Notes under the pieces: model-generated
Told to the model about the DNA's origin: nothing
Databases searched by the model: none
What the model saw: only the letters and a program-made list of their open reading frames with translations
Translations under genes and position numbers: made by a program
Assembly (NCBI GenBank): GCA_014338405.1
Contig: JTDE01000307.1
Coordinates: forward strand, 168,033-232,032
DNA length: 64,000 nucleotides
Direction of reading: 5' to 3'
Source: Paragonimus skrjabini miyazakii
Taxonomy: Eukaryota > Platyhelminthes > Trematoda > Plagiorchiida > Troglotrematidae
Shown: in pieces, positions 50,706 through 63,339 of the stretch
Numbering within the stretch: the first letter of the stretch is position 1
How the letters are laid out: each line of letters begins with the position of its first letter

Positions 50706-51461
50706 GACGGGGAAAACTTTTACAGTAAAACTGTTCAAAACATCTATCGTTCCACCCAGTTGTAGAGTCAGCTTTTTTGACCAGTGAATAATACTTATGT
50801 ATCGGGTGGATGTTATCGGAAATGTCAGAATAAAACCAATTGAGCTGGATTAGGCGAAAACTTTACACACTCAGACACTTGACAGACAGTCATTTTTGGC
50901 ATGTGTTCATTTTCTGTAACAAACTGCACCCGTGTGAACTAGGGCTTAAGTTGTGGTTGTTTTTAAGAGTAGTTCGAAAAATAACACATAAACTAGTGAC
51001 TGCAAGCTCATTACCAGTGATTGGCAAACTCAATAAAGAATCATATGTAAGGGAAGAAGGTGGATGAAGATAAGAGTCAACAATATTACGAATGCATGCT
51101 CGCCACTGATTACGTCAAAACGCCATATCTGAGAATACTTCCAACTCCCAATTTCAATGATCACGCCCTTCTTGACCTGATAAGTGGATCCAGTCAAACC
51201 CGCTTGGTTGGACGATCAAGGTTTTCATAGTACGTTGCTTAGACTATCGTTTGGTCAGCTTACCGTTTGTTCCAACCATGAGCAGCCGCACTGAATAACT
51301 TGCCGTGGGGTGGACGCTCCTCCAGCATACATAGTGTGACCTAATCACTATGGATTGTGCATTTCCACCGCCTCATTTATCGACTGAGAGTTGTTCGAAA
51401 TACATGTCGAAGAACTTCGCATTGTTCACCTAATCACACTCATGTGAATCTAGCAGAGTTC

Positions 51462-51990
51462 TATACCTTTTTCCATACTGGTTTCTCTTTTAGGCATAAG
51501 AATTTATCTTTCGTGCAAAAGCCTTTCGTTTTAGTGCAGTAGAATTTCTCCATTGTATTTTCAGGCTGTGAAAGTGGCTTATCATTGGTCTAATGGACTC
51601 ATAGTTTGCTGCCTTTTTGATTGCGACTGCACGCATTGGCTGCTGCGTTATGACAATGTCCGAGGAAACAGTTGAGTTGTGAACGTCGTCATGTGGTCCA
51701 AACATTAGCTTGTGCTCTCTGCCCCATCTGGGCTGAACTCTATACTCCGATTGGACCACATAACGGTCTTCACAACTCAAGTCTTCCCTCGGACATTCTC
51801 CTATTGCAGCAGCCAATGCGTGCAGTCTCAATCAGAAAGACCGCAAACTATGAGTCCATTAGACCAATCATAAGCCACTTTCACAGCCTGAAAATACAAT
51901 GGAGAAATTCTATTACACTAAAACGAAAGGCTTCTGCACGAAAGATAAATTCTTATGCCTAAAAGAGAAACCAGTATGGAAAAAGTTATA
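51462..51990. repeat. 529-bp palindromic element: 240-bp arms, 49-bp spacer
   Basis: Bases 51462-51701 and 51751-51990 are reverse complements of equal length. The outer ends read TATACCTTTTTCCATACTGG and CCAGTATGGAAAAAGTTATA; the inner ends are GTGGTCCAA and TTGGACCAC. Scattered substitutions show that the arms have diverged. The ORFs 51490-51831 (minus) and 51672-51962 (plus) share the peptide ISHFHSLKIQWRNS because of the symmetry; neither has recognised domains. It could be a non-autonomous foldback element or an inverted duplication. Confidence 0.9.
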
Positions 51991-54900
51991 GTGACAGAAA
52001 AACGATAGCATGTGTGCGGCCTTCGCGGAAATAGGCCACGTCCCTAATCCACAAAACAGGAATGAATGCGCACTGATACTATAAACCCTCCCCTGATTAC
52101 GACTTCAAAAATGATAAAAATTCACGAATAGCACGGAGGCCCTAGCTACTTTCTCATAAACGGTAAGATGACTACTTAGGAGGGTGAAACCAGCAACTGT
52201 CATAACAAGCCTACCTGTGAAGAAAACAAGGATATAGTCAAGGCCAACTCAATTTTGTGACAGCATGTTGAACTCTGAAAATACTATATAGACCGGCCAC
52301 TTTATCAGTTCAGCATGGTCTTCGCGTAGTCCACAGAACAGTCATATAGGGCAATATAGTCTGCATACTCACTTTTGGTCAGCTTGTCACCCAGCAGAGG
52401 TCTTCAGAACCTTTTAACGTACCATGCAGGGTAGCGGCTAACACGTAGTTGCACAGGAAAGCAGGGATCGAACGCTTCTTATGAACGCCATCTGATACGA
52501 TTATAGGAGTCAACTACATCTAAATATGCACTCTGCATTCCGATCTGACATACAGCCATCTCGAGAGATAAATATTTGCAAATGAAACTTTTACTTCGGC
52601 ACACACCAATTACCTTAAAGAGTATTTTCACTGTCAGTATGACTTTCTGCAAAGCGGCTAAATTGACATGCGATATTTTTCAATATAACTAAAGGAAACA
52701 AACAGGCTTCCACAAATAATGGCGACATCATCGTCAGATCTTTCTGCTCCTTCCAGTCGGCAACGTCTTATTAAACCTTATCTGTTGCGGACATCTTAAA
52801 ATGACGCACAATGTGAACAGCCTAACGAACGTCAATGAAGTAATTTGACACCGTTTTTGAAGCTAAATGCTAACACATTGGTGTGGTCGTCACTAGCATA
52901 ATCAACTTACTACAGAAGACCTATTTGGAGAAAAAACGGTATGACCAAACAAATATGCTCACTTTCATACCGAGTAGGTCAGCTCTCCCGGTTGAGAGTA
53001 AAAAGAGCCAAACGCAGGCATTTTGAAATCTACATATTGCTACTGTCAATAGCAAGTGCATTTGGTTTTCTCGAGGATATCTCGACAGCAACAATGAATG
53101 AATAAAAGGTAAGGTCACACACCTTAGTCCAAAGCAACTAACAGTCTCGGTCAGACCACTCGTAATACTCAAACGAGATTACTGTCAATGGAGGTTAGTA
53201 AAATCGCGCCGAAATTTGCATACTCAAAACGAATCCCATACTGGTGGTTCGAGATGACAGGCTAGTTAGCCAATAACCTAGCAAACACCTGTCAGCATAT
53301 CATATCCAGATGTTTGAGGTTACTGAAGTTTCTTTCCAAGTTGCTGACGGCTAAGCAACTTCAAAGAATAGAAGAATCACAGACTTATGAAAAGCAAAGA
53401 ATCAGACATTGAGTGACCGAGACAGTTACTCGTTCAGTTCCAAAGTGTTTTCAAAATAAGTCTATATTCACACATTCGCCAGCATAATTCAGCACAACTT
53501 AACTATCTTCAAAGCAGAGTTATCCACTGATCAAGCTGTGAAGTTTTCCCTCTTTTTATGTTAGCTATCAAATTGCAGACATAAAATAGCTAAACAGTGG
53601 CAAATATTCACGCTGGTGAACGCGGTGGGCAACGTTCCTTCCCAAAGTTTCCAGCTACCGACCTTGAGATTCATGAGGACTTCAGCGCGGGAGAGTAACC
53701 CAGTTTACAGTGGTTAGCCAAAACTTCCCTGTGATTTTAGGCCCAGAAGCTACTTATCTTTTCAAAACATACGCCTCGACCAACAAAAATATGTGTATCT
53801 TCAAATAAGGAGGGGAAAAACTTGCTTGACATGCTCTACGAAATGTCCACTTTTTAGCTTCACTGCTGCTCCAATGCTGATGTCACTCAATGTGTGCGAA
53901 TGATCGAGGACACCGATGGTGACTGAGTTCGAAGACGGTTTGAATCCTTCACTCTGAGGTACGTTTTTGTGACTGTAGTCCATTTAAACCTCAAAGATAT
54001 ACTGCACTACAGAGAGAGGCTGCCTGGGTTGGAAAAAACCGCTCATCGATTAGAACTACGAGCTTACACTTTATTTACTGCATCCCCACCCTTGCATATA
54101 CATCCTTCAGTGTTCGAACAGGTTGACAATGTTCATAGGTTTATTATCCAAATTTAGACCTGCGTACCCACTGCAGACTCGTTGAAGCACATTACATATA
54201 TAGACTGCAGGATGCACTCAAAAGACTTCACAGAACAAGGCTTGTTGTCAAGTATTAAGAGTGTTGCGTGATTCTAACAGTTAATAGCAACATCTCGTCG
54301 TCTATAAGCACAAGATTATTCGTACTTCCACCAGACAGAATTGCACTAAGAATGAACAATAACTATCACATGTGAGCTTCTTTGGAAACAAACTTGGAGA
54401 AAATCGGCACTTTCAATAGTCCGCGATCAAAGTTGAGGCGCGCCTTACTTTTTAAGGCATTTAACACGGTGCTATGGACGTCACACAAGTTCTTGGTCTA
54501 AGTTGGTCTTTTCATGTCCGTATTACAGCTTTTGACTGTAATATGTTAGATACATCCCACGATTAATCATCACTGGCTACCTGAGGGGCTAACATGGAGG
54601 GATTACACCTGCTCACTGCACCCGCTGGGTGTTGTGGGCTGAGTGAGTGAAGCGCATAGACCGAGCATAACTCATTGATACCCCCAAGAAATATGGACGC
54701 AAGTGTCAATACGCTGTATCTGCTTGTAAGAACAACGAAAGCGACAAGTATATGTGGATCGGAGTGAAGGCTAGGTGTAAGGTTGTTGACGGGTTTTTTG
54801 CCAGTTGAGCAGCCGCTCGCTATAAACGATTACCACGGGTCAATAACAACGATATCTGTTTAAAAATACAGTGATTGCAGGCGTCAATCCTGTCAGGAAA

Positions 54901-56500
54901 GCTGAATCAGAAACTGATACCCGTTGTCTTTCCACAAGCTTAAATAACCCGTCGGAAATTATTTGAAGCTATGTGCTGGGTGTAGCCAGTTCAATAGCAC
55001 ACCGGTGTAGCAAAGCTTTGAGCGCCTATGTTTCCTGTCAGTAAAAGTATACGACGAGATAACAGAAGCCTAAACTGTATATAGTGTCGCGTCCTGGCAG
55101 CTAAAGTGACGTAATTAACAGTCAATTATTTAAAAAAAAATCAATAATGCAATACAGCATAACTTCTGAAAGAAAGTCCGCTCGCTTCTTGTTTACTACT
55201 ATAGTGGTGGTAATGTAATCAGATAAGTTTGGAGAGAAATGTGGGCTTTACAATAAAAACCAAAGAGAACACGTTTAGGGAAGAGCTTACTGACGACATG
55301 CAAGAAGTGAAGTAAACATGTAGGTAGAGCTGAAAGTAATATGCTAAAGACGAAGGGAATAAATATCAGTAGAAGTATGCAGCACTTAATTTCACCGGCC
55401 AGCAGATTTGTCAGTTTTGAGCAACATCGAAAACTCTTTTTAGAATAAACACATTTTGGAAACGAACCCAATCCGTGACCAAATTCCAGTAACAGGGAAT
55501 CTTACGCTGCTTTTCAACAAGGCAGTTAGTCCCCGAAATTTAGGGAACTGTTTGGATTCTGGAAGCGTTTTATGCTCAAATGATGCTGGACGATGTTTCT
55601 GAGTATTGATGACCAAATAAACTTGTTGAGTATTGCTGACATTGTCTTACTAGTTCTGATTTCGTCTTTCAGATAACTTGTTCATCACATAGTTCAATTT
55701 ATCAGTATAAAACTAAAATATGCATCGAAATCGTTACGGGTTCTGATAGTATGACATTTCTCCATAAGAACGAAATATAATAAGCAAGTATCCGGTTCGT
55801 TTTTACTGTGTGATTCTATTCAGTATGGCTGCAGGTGCACCTACTTTATCTGTCAACTTCAGATAAACAAACGTTTGGAGTAAAACACTAGAACTCATAT
55901 GTTAACTGGAATTCAATCTTTAAGCTACGTCGCAGTTGATTTAAAGAAATAGTTTACAAATTTCAGTCGAAATTTCTTAACCTGATGTGCTCTAAGATGA
56001 TAAGTCTGACTCGCTTCACAAATTTCTCTCTCGCGTACTTTTTATTTAGTCAAATAGTAGACAGGTTGGCTTTTCAATCAGTTCCTGGTGCAAATATGCG
56101 CTTCAGTTCACCTGTCCCGTATTTATGTTTCTGTGTTCACTCTGTAAAAATCAATACCGAGACATTGTGCCCTTGTCTTAAATCACGCAACTCATCGCAT
56201 ACATCTGGCGCTTGTAAGTTACTAAGAATTTTCATTCACTGGTTTAACATTCAAAGTAGTTCTGTATGCACGTTGATACCACATGTTAAACAAGTACGAT
56301 GATGTCGTAGTAGGAGGTGTCAAACACCCCAGTATAGTTTCTTCGTCTGTCTTATCCGACAGTATGAACAGACTTTAAAATTAGTCGTTGCTCCGCGGTC
56401 TGCCTTTAATCGCATTCACAGGTTGTCATCGCTCACGAAAAGACATTTATTGAGAGTGTAAGTTGCGCGACCAATTTGTGTTAACGGTGTTTTCATCAAA
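51991..56500. other. No gene recognised between MCU and the NUP210-like gene
   Basis: Short ORFs occur on both strands (for example 52921-53172, 53801-53983, 55199-55471 and 55985-56302) without recognised families. Earlier exons of the plus-strand NUP210-like gene may be hidden here, since the gene is cut at its 5' side in what I can recognise. Confidence 0.4.
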
Positions 56501-56505
56501 GTTAG

Positions 56506-56664
56506 CAAGCTGTTAACCTTTGTATGGAATTGAACGTCACTCACTGCTCCCACACCACTTTAGCAGTCACAAGGCGAGTACATGTGAGCTTCCCAGTGGC
56601 CATACCGTTCACATGTTGCATGTCTACGATTGTTGTTGATGGATACCATGTTTTACTAGATATT
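56506..56664 (+). CDS. Possible upstream exon of the NUP210-like gene
   Basis: After an acceptor-like TTTTCATCAAAGTTAG the plus strand is open for 53 codons (contains SFPVAIPFTCCMSTIVVDG), loosely like the segment before the last luminal domains of NUP210. No donor in the phase required by the next exon was found. The opposite strand is also open (56541-56756, with a good donor GCA/GTGAGT), so even the strand is uncertain. Confidence 0.2.
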
Positions 56665-57450
56665 TGAACATTCGTCGCGTTATAGAGTAAATTCAGTCGA
56701 AGACTGTTGATTTTATTGGTTAACAACACAACCATGTACGACGGATTTACATTCACAACTCCACCAGATGCAACTCTCCATCTTGATTAAACCGCCTCGT
56801 TAAGTAAAAATGTCTATTTGCTCACACTCAATGATATTTTTATTACGTTATTTCTATACACAGGTCTGGTCATTTTGTCTTTTAAGTGATTATGAACCAG
56901 AATCAATAGCTCGTTTTACTTGTTACCAATTGCAGCTGTTTACTAAAGCCTAGCTGAGTTTCATTATTTTTATAACTACTGTATGTATTAAACCTACCGA
57001 ATTAATTGTTCTTCATTTTTGCCGGACGTTAGTGCGAAAAGACTGGACCCTTACCTGCCGAGATGAACAGATGAACTAAACAATCAGTTTGACTCAACCT
57101 TCACGACTGTTGTGCACAACACTAGAAAACTTGGCGCAATTTCGACTGGTGTCGTCTTGGATGCTGCTGTATGAACTCAAATCCTTCTTGTGATTTCTTT
57201 TCATTTTCTTATTTGGCGCTGATTGTTCAAGACTAGGACTGGACAGCACTTCAGTACAGTGCAGGAAATATGCGGCATATTACAAAGCTCAGGTGTGTTC
57301 TTCTAAGTCGATGGTTACTATGATAACCGAATGACTGTTCCGTATGTAAGGCGTTAAAACATTTAAAAGGAGAATGGCGAAAGTCTACTAAGGATATCAT
57401 TTTCATGACCATCTGACAGAGTGAAGTTAAAAGCCAAATATTTTCCGCAG

Positions 57451-57596
57451 TTTGTACTTTCAAGAAACTAATTGGTAGATCATGTGAACATGAACCTGCT
57501 TTGTTGGGCTTGGATAAGAATAAACTGGTATACACCACGACTGTTGCTGAAGTGGTTGACTCTAATAATTTTATCAACAAGAAACATAACTTTCAG
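57451..57596 (+). CDS. NUP210: NUP210-like (gp210) exon a
   Basis: Internal exon with acceptor AATATTTTCCGCAG and donor TTTCAG/GTTAAT; two bases plus 48 open codons (contains NKLVYTTTVAEVVDSNNF). Alone it is not diagnostic. It splices in phase 0 to the next exon, and the chain matches the C-terminal luminal repeats of nuclear pore membrane glycoprotein 210, a large single-pass protein with beta-sandwich repeats in the perinuclear space. Confidence 0.5.
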
Positions 57597-58281
57597 GTTA
57601 ATCACAGGCTCCACGGAGGTCTACTGAAGTTGCTGAGTTATCGAATATTTACCCTCAAGGAAGTCAGTAGTAACAGGATGAGCAAATCTGATTTCTGCGC
57701 CAAGAGGTACTAAAATCTCCGCGGGTCACAAGCAATCCAAATGACGACTCGGAACAGCATTTGCTGAATAGCAATTGCACAGCCCATGTTGTCTTTTTTG
57801 AATAACTCGGTTTAGTGGTTATTGTCTTATACAAACGGGGTCAAAAATCCCCCCCAAATAAGTGATATACCGATAACAGAATCAACTGTTGGCCTCATTA
57901 CGTAAGACTGGGAATTGGTCCTAACGGCAAGCATTTGTCCATCGAGTTCCTTGGTTGTCCAACCAAAGTTTTTATACTGCTTCTTAACCTACATTGCTGA
58001 TATAAGTAAAGAAATTAAAATTCGAAACCAATTTCGATGCTTCTTGGATTATGTTGTCAGTTAAATGGTCGTAGGTGCTTTCAGTGAATAGGTGATTCGA
58101 CAAACACGCCGACCAGGGAAAGGAGTAAAGTCCACGGTTACCGTAGATCTCCTTCCACAATACATAGGATTATCATTCCTTGCAAGTCCATTACTTGTCT
58201 TAGGAGTCTATCGTAACGAATGAGACCACAGAGTAATGCAATACCATCCTCCGATGACAACTGTGTTTGATATATTACCAG

Positions 58282-58422
58282 TTGAATTCTCTCATTTATC
58301 AAGATTTCTCTCTATACGCACCTGGAATCTCTGCTTCATTAAACAGTGGGCACATGATCTACGCAGCTGTTGACCAGCGCTTTTTTTCTTCAGATTTAGA
58401 AAATTCCATCGCGATGTCACTG
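58282..58422 (+). CDS. NUP210: NUP210-like exon b
   Basis: A 141-bp exon in phase 0 at both ends: acceptor GATATATTACCAG, donor TCACTG/GTAAAC. The peptide DFSLYAPGISASLNSGHMIY followed by AAV fits the NUP210 segment with a D-F...S-P...G-D-V-L-C-L-A pattern before a Big-like repeat. Divergence is high, so the call depends on the phase-consistent chain. Confidence 0.5.
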
Positions 58423-58646
58423 GTAAACTTGGATCCTTTAGCTAAACTGACGATTTTACCCACGTTTGCACAGCTTTTCTATCTGCCTCCAATACTCTAA
58501 AGCCCGAATTGTCTCGTTATTTGTTTTCCAGTAGCGTGCCACGATTAATTCTACACAGTTCTGTCTGATAGTCGGCTGTCAAAGTATGGACACTCAACTG
58601 AGTTGCATAGTTGTATGATTCAACTTCAGCCACTTGACCTGTGCAG

Positions 58647-58836
58647 AATCTGGTCACTATCCAGTCGATACCGTTACTCGGCTTGGGCACAGTGACAAAA
58701 ATATTGAGGCAGATGAACAATGCCTACGGCAGTGTAACTGTAGAAATATCCTACCAAAGGTCAAGTTTTGTACACGCAAGGCACTATTCACTATTTTACA
58801 CCAATGATTTTGCCTTTCGGAATTTTGACATTTTGG
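58647..58836 (+). CDS. NUP210: NUP210-like exon c (GSVTV repeat motif)
   Basis: A 190-bp exon: acceptor CTTGACCTGTGCAG (phase 0), donor TTTTGG/GTAGGT (phase 1). It carries NAYGSVTVEISYQ, equivalent to the A-V-G-S-V-T-V-Y-Y-E end of a late repeat in vertebrate NUP210. A minus-strand ORF overlaps (58517-58720), but its splice sites are weaker. Confidence 0.55.
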
Positions 58837-59201
58837 GTAGGTGTTCAATCCCATTTGAGAATTGTACTTGAATTAGCTCGATGAATAAACTCAATCAGAA
58901 ATTCCTGGTAGATGTTTTTGGCTAGGATAGCTGAAACTAAAACATAACTTGAAGTTAGTAAAACAATCACCATCTCGTAAACCCAGCGAGAGGGATAGAT
59001 CAAAGCGACCAGGCTCTTTTCTACGATATTTATGCTGAGTGCATGCAAGAAAAAACAGGCATAAGCCGTTAGCATTATGTGTACACATACTTCCAAATGT
59101 TGACTGTTGTCTGATAAAGAAGAGTTAGTACGAACTTTACCAGTTTCCATTTTATCATTGCTATTTTTAATACCCTAACCATATGATGATTACTAATTTA
59201 G

Positions 59202-59433
59202 AAAAATTGATCTTATCAGCCGACAAAGTGATACACGTGACTCCCAGCAGCTGCAGCATTTCATGTGAATCAATAATTTATCATCATAGTCACTGCCACG
59301 GACATCAGACAATTTTCAACATTCCAACTGCAGTTAATAAATATAAATTGCCCGTCGGTTCCCACAACCCAGCTGTAATCGATCGTTTAGATAAGAACTT
59401 GTCCGCGGTCTGTTTCGCCACATCAATAAGCCC
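59202..59433 (+). CDS. NUP210: NUP210-like exon d
   Basis: A 232-bp exon entered in phase 1 (acceptor TGATTACTAATTTAG) and left in phase 2 (donor AGCCC/GTAGAT, weak). The peptide LILSADKVIHVTPSSC lies about 40 residues after the GSVTV motif, as T-A-S-K-V-I-V-A-V-G-D does in vertebrate NUP210. It then carries an insertion with a Cys/His cluster (CESIIYHHSHCHGH) not expected from the vertebrate protein. Confidence 0.5.
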
Positions 59434-59687
59434 GTAGATAGATTAACCAAGCAAAGGTATGTATGACTGAAAATGAGTATTATAAGTTCTAGATAGATCA
59501 GTAACGAACGGCATCTGCTATCAGTCGTACGGGTGCCTCTCAACCGCTTCGTTCTTTTAGACTTCATGCGTAAAACTCTCGCCTGGGGCCTAATAAGTTG
59601 CGCAACAACAGCAAACGCCGTTTTATACTGTAACTCAAAAACTACCTCAATGGTGGATCGATAATCCCCGGACTCTTTTCACCTAAG

Positions 59688-59872
59688 TTCGAAACAACCG
59701 TTTAATCCATTGGGGGTCATTGAGACCAACCGCTTTTCATCCGCTTACCTTAGTCCACTTTGTTGGTATACAGGAATATACCAGGACAGTGACCTTGTGG
59801 TCTCTCAGTTTGACGTCGGGACAGAAAAATTTTCTGTCGAGACACCTAAAGTTGTTATTTCGACATCTTATG
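59688..59872 (+). CDS. NUP210: NUP210-like exon e
   Basis: Acceptor GACTCTTTTCACCTAAG in phase 2, open for 61 codons, candidate donor TTATG/GTGGAA in phase 1. SPLCWYTGIYQDSDLVVSQF followed by DVGTEKF corresponds to the L-I-S-C...D-V-F-T-V-E-P-Q-F-D segment, and KVVISTSY to A-L-V-V-S-A-S-L. The frame remains open past the donor, so the exact 3' end is uncertain. Confidence 0.5.
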
Positions 59873-62800
59873 GTGGAAAAAATCAGAATACTGACAATTA
59901 CACACACCGTTCGTCATCATCTAATTTAAAGTGACCTATCTGTCGAGAGGTCAGCAAGATGGACAGGTTCGGTGCATTTATATCAGTTTACCAAAGACAG
60001 GCTGAAAGTCATTTAGTGATAATTTAGGACATGTATGGATTAAAAATTTGAAGTAACTCTCTGTCTCTTCCCCCTACACTCCTCCTGTCTAAATTCCGAC
60101 TTTCACCATCACATATCCTCTCACTATACATTTTGAGAGATTGTTCTAGGTACTCACTACGATGAAGGAAACGTTCATCACCATTTAAACAGCTCAGCTG
60201 ATTGACAAAAATTGGACTTGCTCACAAACTTAGTTTGGGAATGACCACATATTGTGGGTAAATATGAAAGCATTATTTACATACCAAGTATCAAACCTCA
60301 TAATTTGACCATCGCTGAGAAATGAACACTGACTCGCTGATAGTTTGCAGCTGATTTTTAGAGAAGCGCCACTGCGGTAGTAAAACTGATCGTTGTTGAA
60401 TTTAACTGTGTGCACAGTGTGGATATAGCACCAGCAAGTACAGTAGAGATCTTTACTTGAAGAGCGTTGTCTCATCTCACTGATGGTAGCGTAGAATGGA
60501 CTAATAACCATCAAACACAAATCTGAGAAGATAGTCGCAAACCTTTTAGGCACAATGTTTAAATCATTTTGAAAGTGTTGGTTAACCCTGTAGTCTTAAT
60601 CTTTCTGAATAGCATAAAGGTTGGTATTAGCCTGAAAACGACTACTGAGGTCTTACAATCTGCTTGAACATAACGATGCAATCAATATAGACATTAGCTT
60701 AAGCAAAATTGTTTTGTTGTACATGTTAAATTTGGTTCATCAAAAAAAGTGGCAGTAAGTTAGTTGAGTGCTATACAAAAACAGCCCAATTTTTATCATT
60801 AACTACAAGTGTCTTTGATAGTCTTTGAAATTGTGGATGATATTGGCTGGGTTAAAACTGTCACAAGCGGATCTTTTACCTAGAACCTAATTCAAATTCA
60901 ATCTATTTAAAAGAAAAGTGCTAGCACTCATAAAAGCAACTCAGAAGAGTTTACTGAACACCAGTGTTCCATAGTCATTTGAATGCTGAATCTGGTACCA
61001 AGTCACAGACCACGGAGTCCTATCAACCTACCTAGCAAATAATACCGTCTTCAGTATTGTTGGTCAGTTGAAGTGCAGGGCATCACGATTGGTACAATAC
61101 GTTAAAGGCTGTTGGAGGTTTTATTTGCTATTCTGTTAGCTTCATATACGAACACACTACTGTATGGGCCCCGAGTTGTTATGTTAAAATGCATTAGCAG
61201 TCTGACAACTCAGCGTATTTGTATTTGGGCTTTGCAGTGCCGGTGAGTTCAAGATCAAATTATGTCGATTCAACTAGTACAAAATTGGTGTGTCTTAACT
61301 AAACAAACAATGTTTGAAACAGCAAACAATCTTTCATTCAGTAAATGAAACACATTTACTTCTGGAGAGGGAAAGTTTCTCAGCACAATACAAAGTGAAT
61401 GGAGATGTCCGGTTTATGCGAAAAGACGAACAAAGTATACACACGTAGGCGAACACGGACCGGTTTACGGAAACTCTGGAACAGAGACTATAAAAAACGA
61501 ATTGAAGGACTCTTCGTATCATACGACTGAGTGAAAAGATAATAAGAGCAGTAATTGTTATTTGTGTTTCTTGGCTCCGTCGGTGTGTAATTGTTCTCAT
61601 TTAAATGCAATGACTGACAGTGTACCTCAGACTACTTAAGGAGCAATACTACAAGCACACATTCAAACAAGCAGTGTGAATTAGTCATGTCGTGCTGGCA
61701 CTGCACATCCGGATAGCTGTCTGAATTTGTCTCATGTGAATTTATGGGTTTAATGTTGTATTCTGAATCACTTGACTATTCCTCTTGTAACCGTCGTCTT
61801 CACATACAAACGGGATAAGATTAACTAATCTGTATAGCTTAGCTGACTTGTTAAATTTATTATCACTATAAGACCTTCGTTTCTGAGACAAACCAGACTA
61901 AATATGTTTGATGGGTTCACCGCCGCACTGTGATAAACCTTGATTAGACCACAAAGCACAGGTCTGATCTTGAAGGCAAACTGTAGATAGAGTTCACCGT
62001 TTTCAGAACTTCCCAATTCAAGGAGATATGTAGATACATTACACTACCGTTTCTGTTACTACTAAGTATAGTGGTTGAAAAATGCGAACATCTTTACTTG
62101 GTTATCTGAGGGTAGAGTGTCTCCTTTCGAAAGGAACTGACGTGAGATCCGAATGTGAGTGGTGTTCAGGTCACAAGCTGAACTCCCTTCTACAGAGTTT
62201 CGTGGATTTCATCCAACTCCTTTTGTAGTACTGTGGGCTCATTTGTTAACAGCTTATTTATTGTTCACATATGCATAAGTTCATGATAAATTCAAATGAT
62301 GGAAAATTGCCGGCATCGTTTTGGGTTGTTTTGCTATCAGTAAAGATGAACAGCACTTGAAGTACCCACCTTCTAATCAGTAATGTTCAGTGGGTAATTT
62401 ATCACAGTAAATTTAGCTTGAACGCCGAAGTCGTGGTAAAGCTTCTAACCTGGCGTTTATCAGCAACACAAATGCGTAAACGGGAACTAAGTGGGCGTTG
62501 TCATGAATAAATGATAGGTAACTGGTGTACCTCGTTTTCAGATGTAAGTCTTGAAACATGTTAACGATTGAAGGCTCATTCGGGACTCTCGGCATACCAG
62601 TGAGTGTCGACAATCAGTATGGGACTGCGCGCTATGACAGTTAAAAATCTAACTATTGCATTATATATGCGCACGATCAAGCATGTCCAGCTCCCAAAGC
62701 TTGGCTAAAACAGTTGTACTAAATTCACACTAGTAGTCCGACACGACCGCAAAGTCCATCAAACCACATCGCTAGCTGGCTGTTCAATGCGTCAGTCTGT

Positions 62801-63115
62801 AGCATGCTTGTCCCTGGTCTAAAGTTCAGGTCAGCAGAACGACTGACGATCAAGGTGCTGAAAACAACTGCCATTCAACCACGGTGTTGTTAACGGTGTT
62901 TTTCGAAACAACTTCGTATATTCCTTGTGTTTGAAATTTGCGTGCGTCAGAATGGAGACTTTCGAACCCAGCTGCAGATGTAAATGACAGCATTTTTCAC
63001 GTTACCTTCAGATATTTGGCAATTCCCATAAAATAGTCTTTGAGACGTTAAAAGAGCCATTTATTAGTGGAAAAAGTATGTCATTACGAGATGGCAAACC
63101 ATGCAATTTTTCCAG
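59873..63115 (+). other. NUP210: Probable NUP210-like intron (3.2 kb)
   Basis: The flanking exons are phase compatible. On the minus strand several ORFs have fair splice sites (60286-60482 with donor TTG/GTATGT; 61825-62016; 62413-62613), but they could not be assembled into a known protein and are left out. Confidence 0.4.
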
Positions 63116-63249
63116 TTTTTATTCCAATTCCATTCCAACTCTTATTCAGTCTAAACGGTAGCGTAAAAGTAGCTACCGATAGTGGGACCAAATGTACACT
63201 GTCTGATTGGATGGTTAAAACAATTTTGTTCGGAAATGTCGCACTTGAG
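63116..63249 (+). CDS. NUP210: NUP210-like exon f
   Basis: A 134-bp exon entered in phase 1 (acceptor TGCAATTTTTCCAG) and left in phase 0 (donor CTTGAG/GTAGGC). Joined to exon e it reads V-FIPIPFQLLFSL and later VKTILFGNVALE, paralleling vertebrate E-V-P-F-S-P-G-L-F...S-E-I-R-V-F-G-A-P-E-V-L-E near the NUP210 C-terminus. Confidence 0.5.
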
Positions 63250-63339
63250 GTAGGCCTATTACTCGAATCTATTCAATGTTAGCAGAACAATACTGTTAAT
63301 ACCTTTAAATTTGGGTAGAAAATGTCATTAAAGTTTTAG

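Larger units (their letters stand above)
49195..51461. other. Upstream of recognisable MCU; first exon not located
   Basis: A minus-strand ORF at 49374-49736 (ending NFDFDL-like then stop) has some coding character but no recognised family and no donor in the phase needed to join MCU. The repeat at 50395-50705 lies here. Confidence 0.4.

Noticed and set aside
51490..51962. Two overlapping ORFs on opposite strands with similar peptides, as if a duplicated gene
   Set aside because: They are the two arms of the palindrome at 51462-51990 read on opposite strands.
56541..56756. Minus-strand ORF ending at a good donor GCA/GTGAGT, with a Big-domain-like VDM..NGMATG pattern
   Set aside because: The neighbouring supported exons are on the plus strand and this ORF overlaps an open plus-strand frame; the strand cannot be settled from sequence alone.
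58845..59150. 101-codon minus-strand ORF with hydrophobic segments
   Set aside because: Two frames are open over the same bases and neither joins to neighbours; the plus-strand NUP210-like chain explains the locus better.
60286..60482. Minus-strand exon-like ORF with a strong donor TTG/GTATGT and a Cys-rich CTCWC motif
   Set aside because: No consistent partner exons were found; it lies in the predicted intron of a plus-strand gene. Worth checking with RNA-seq but not annotated.
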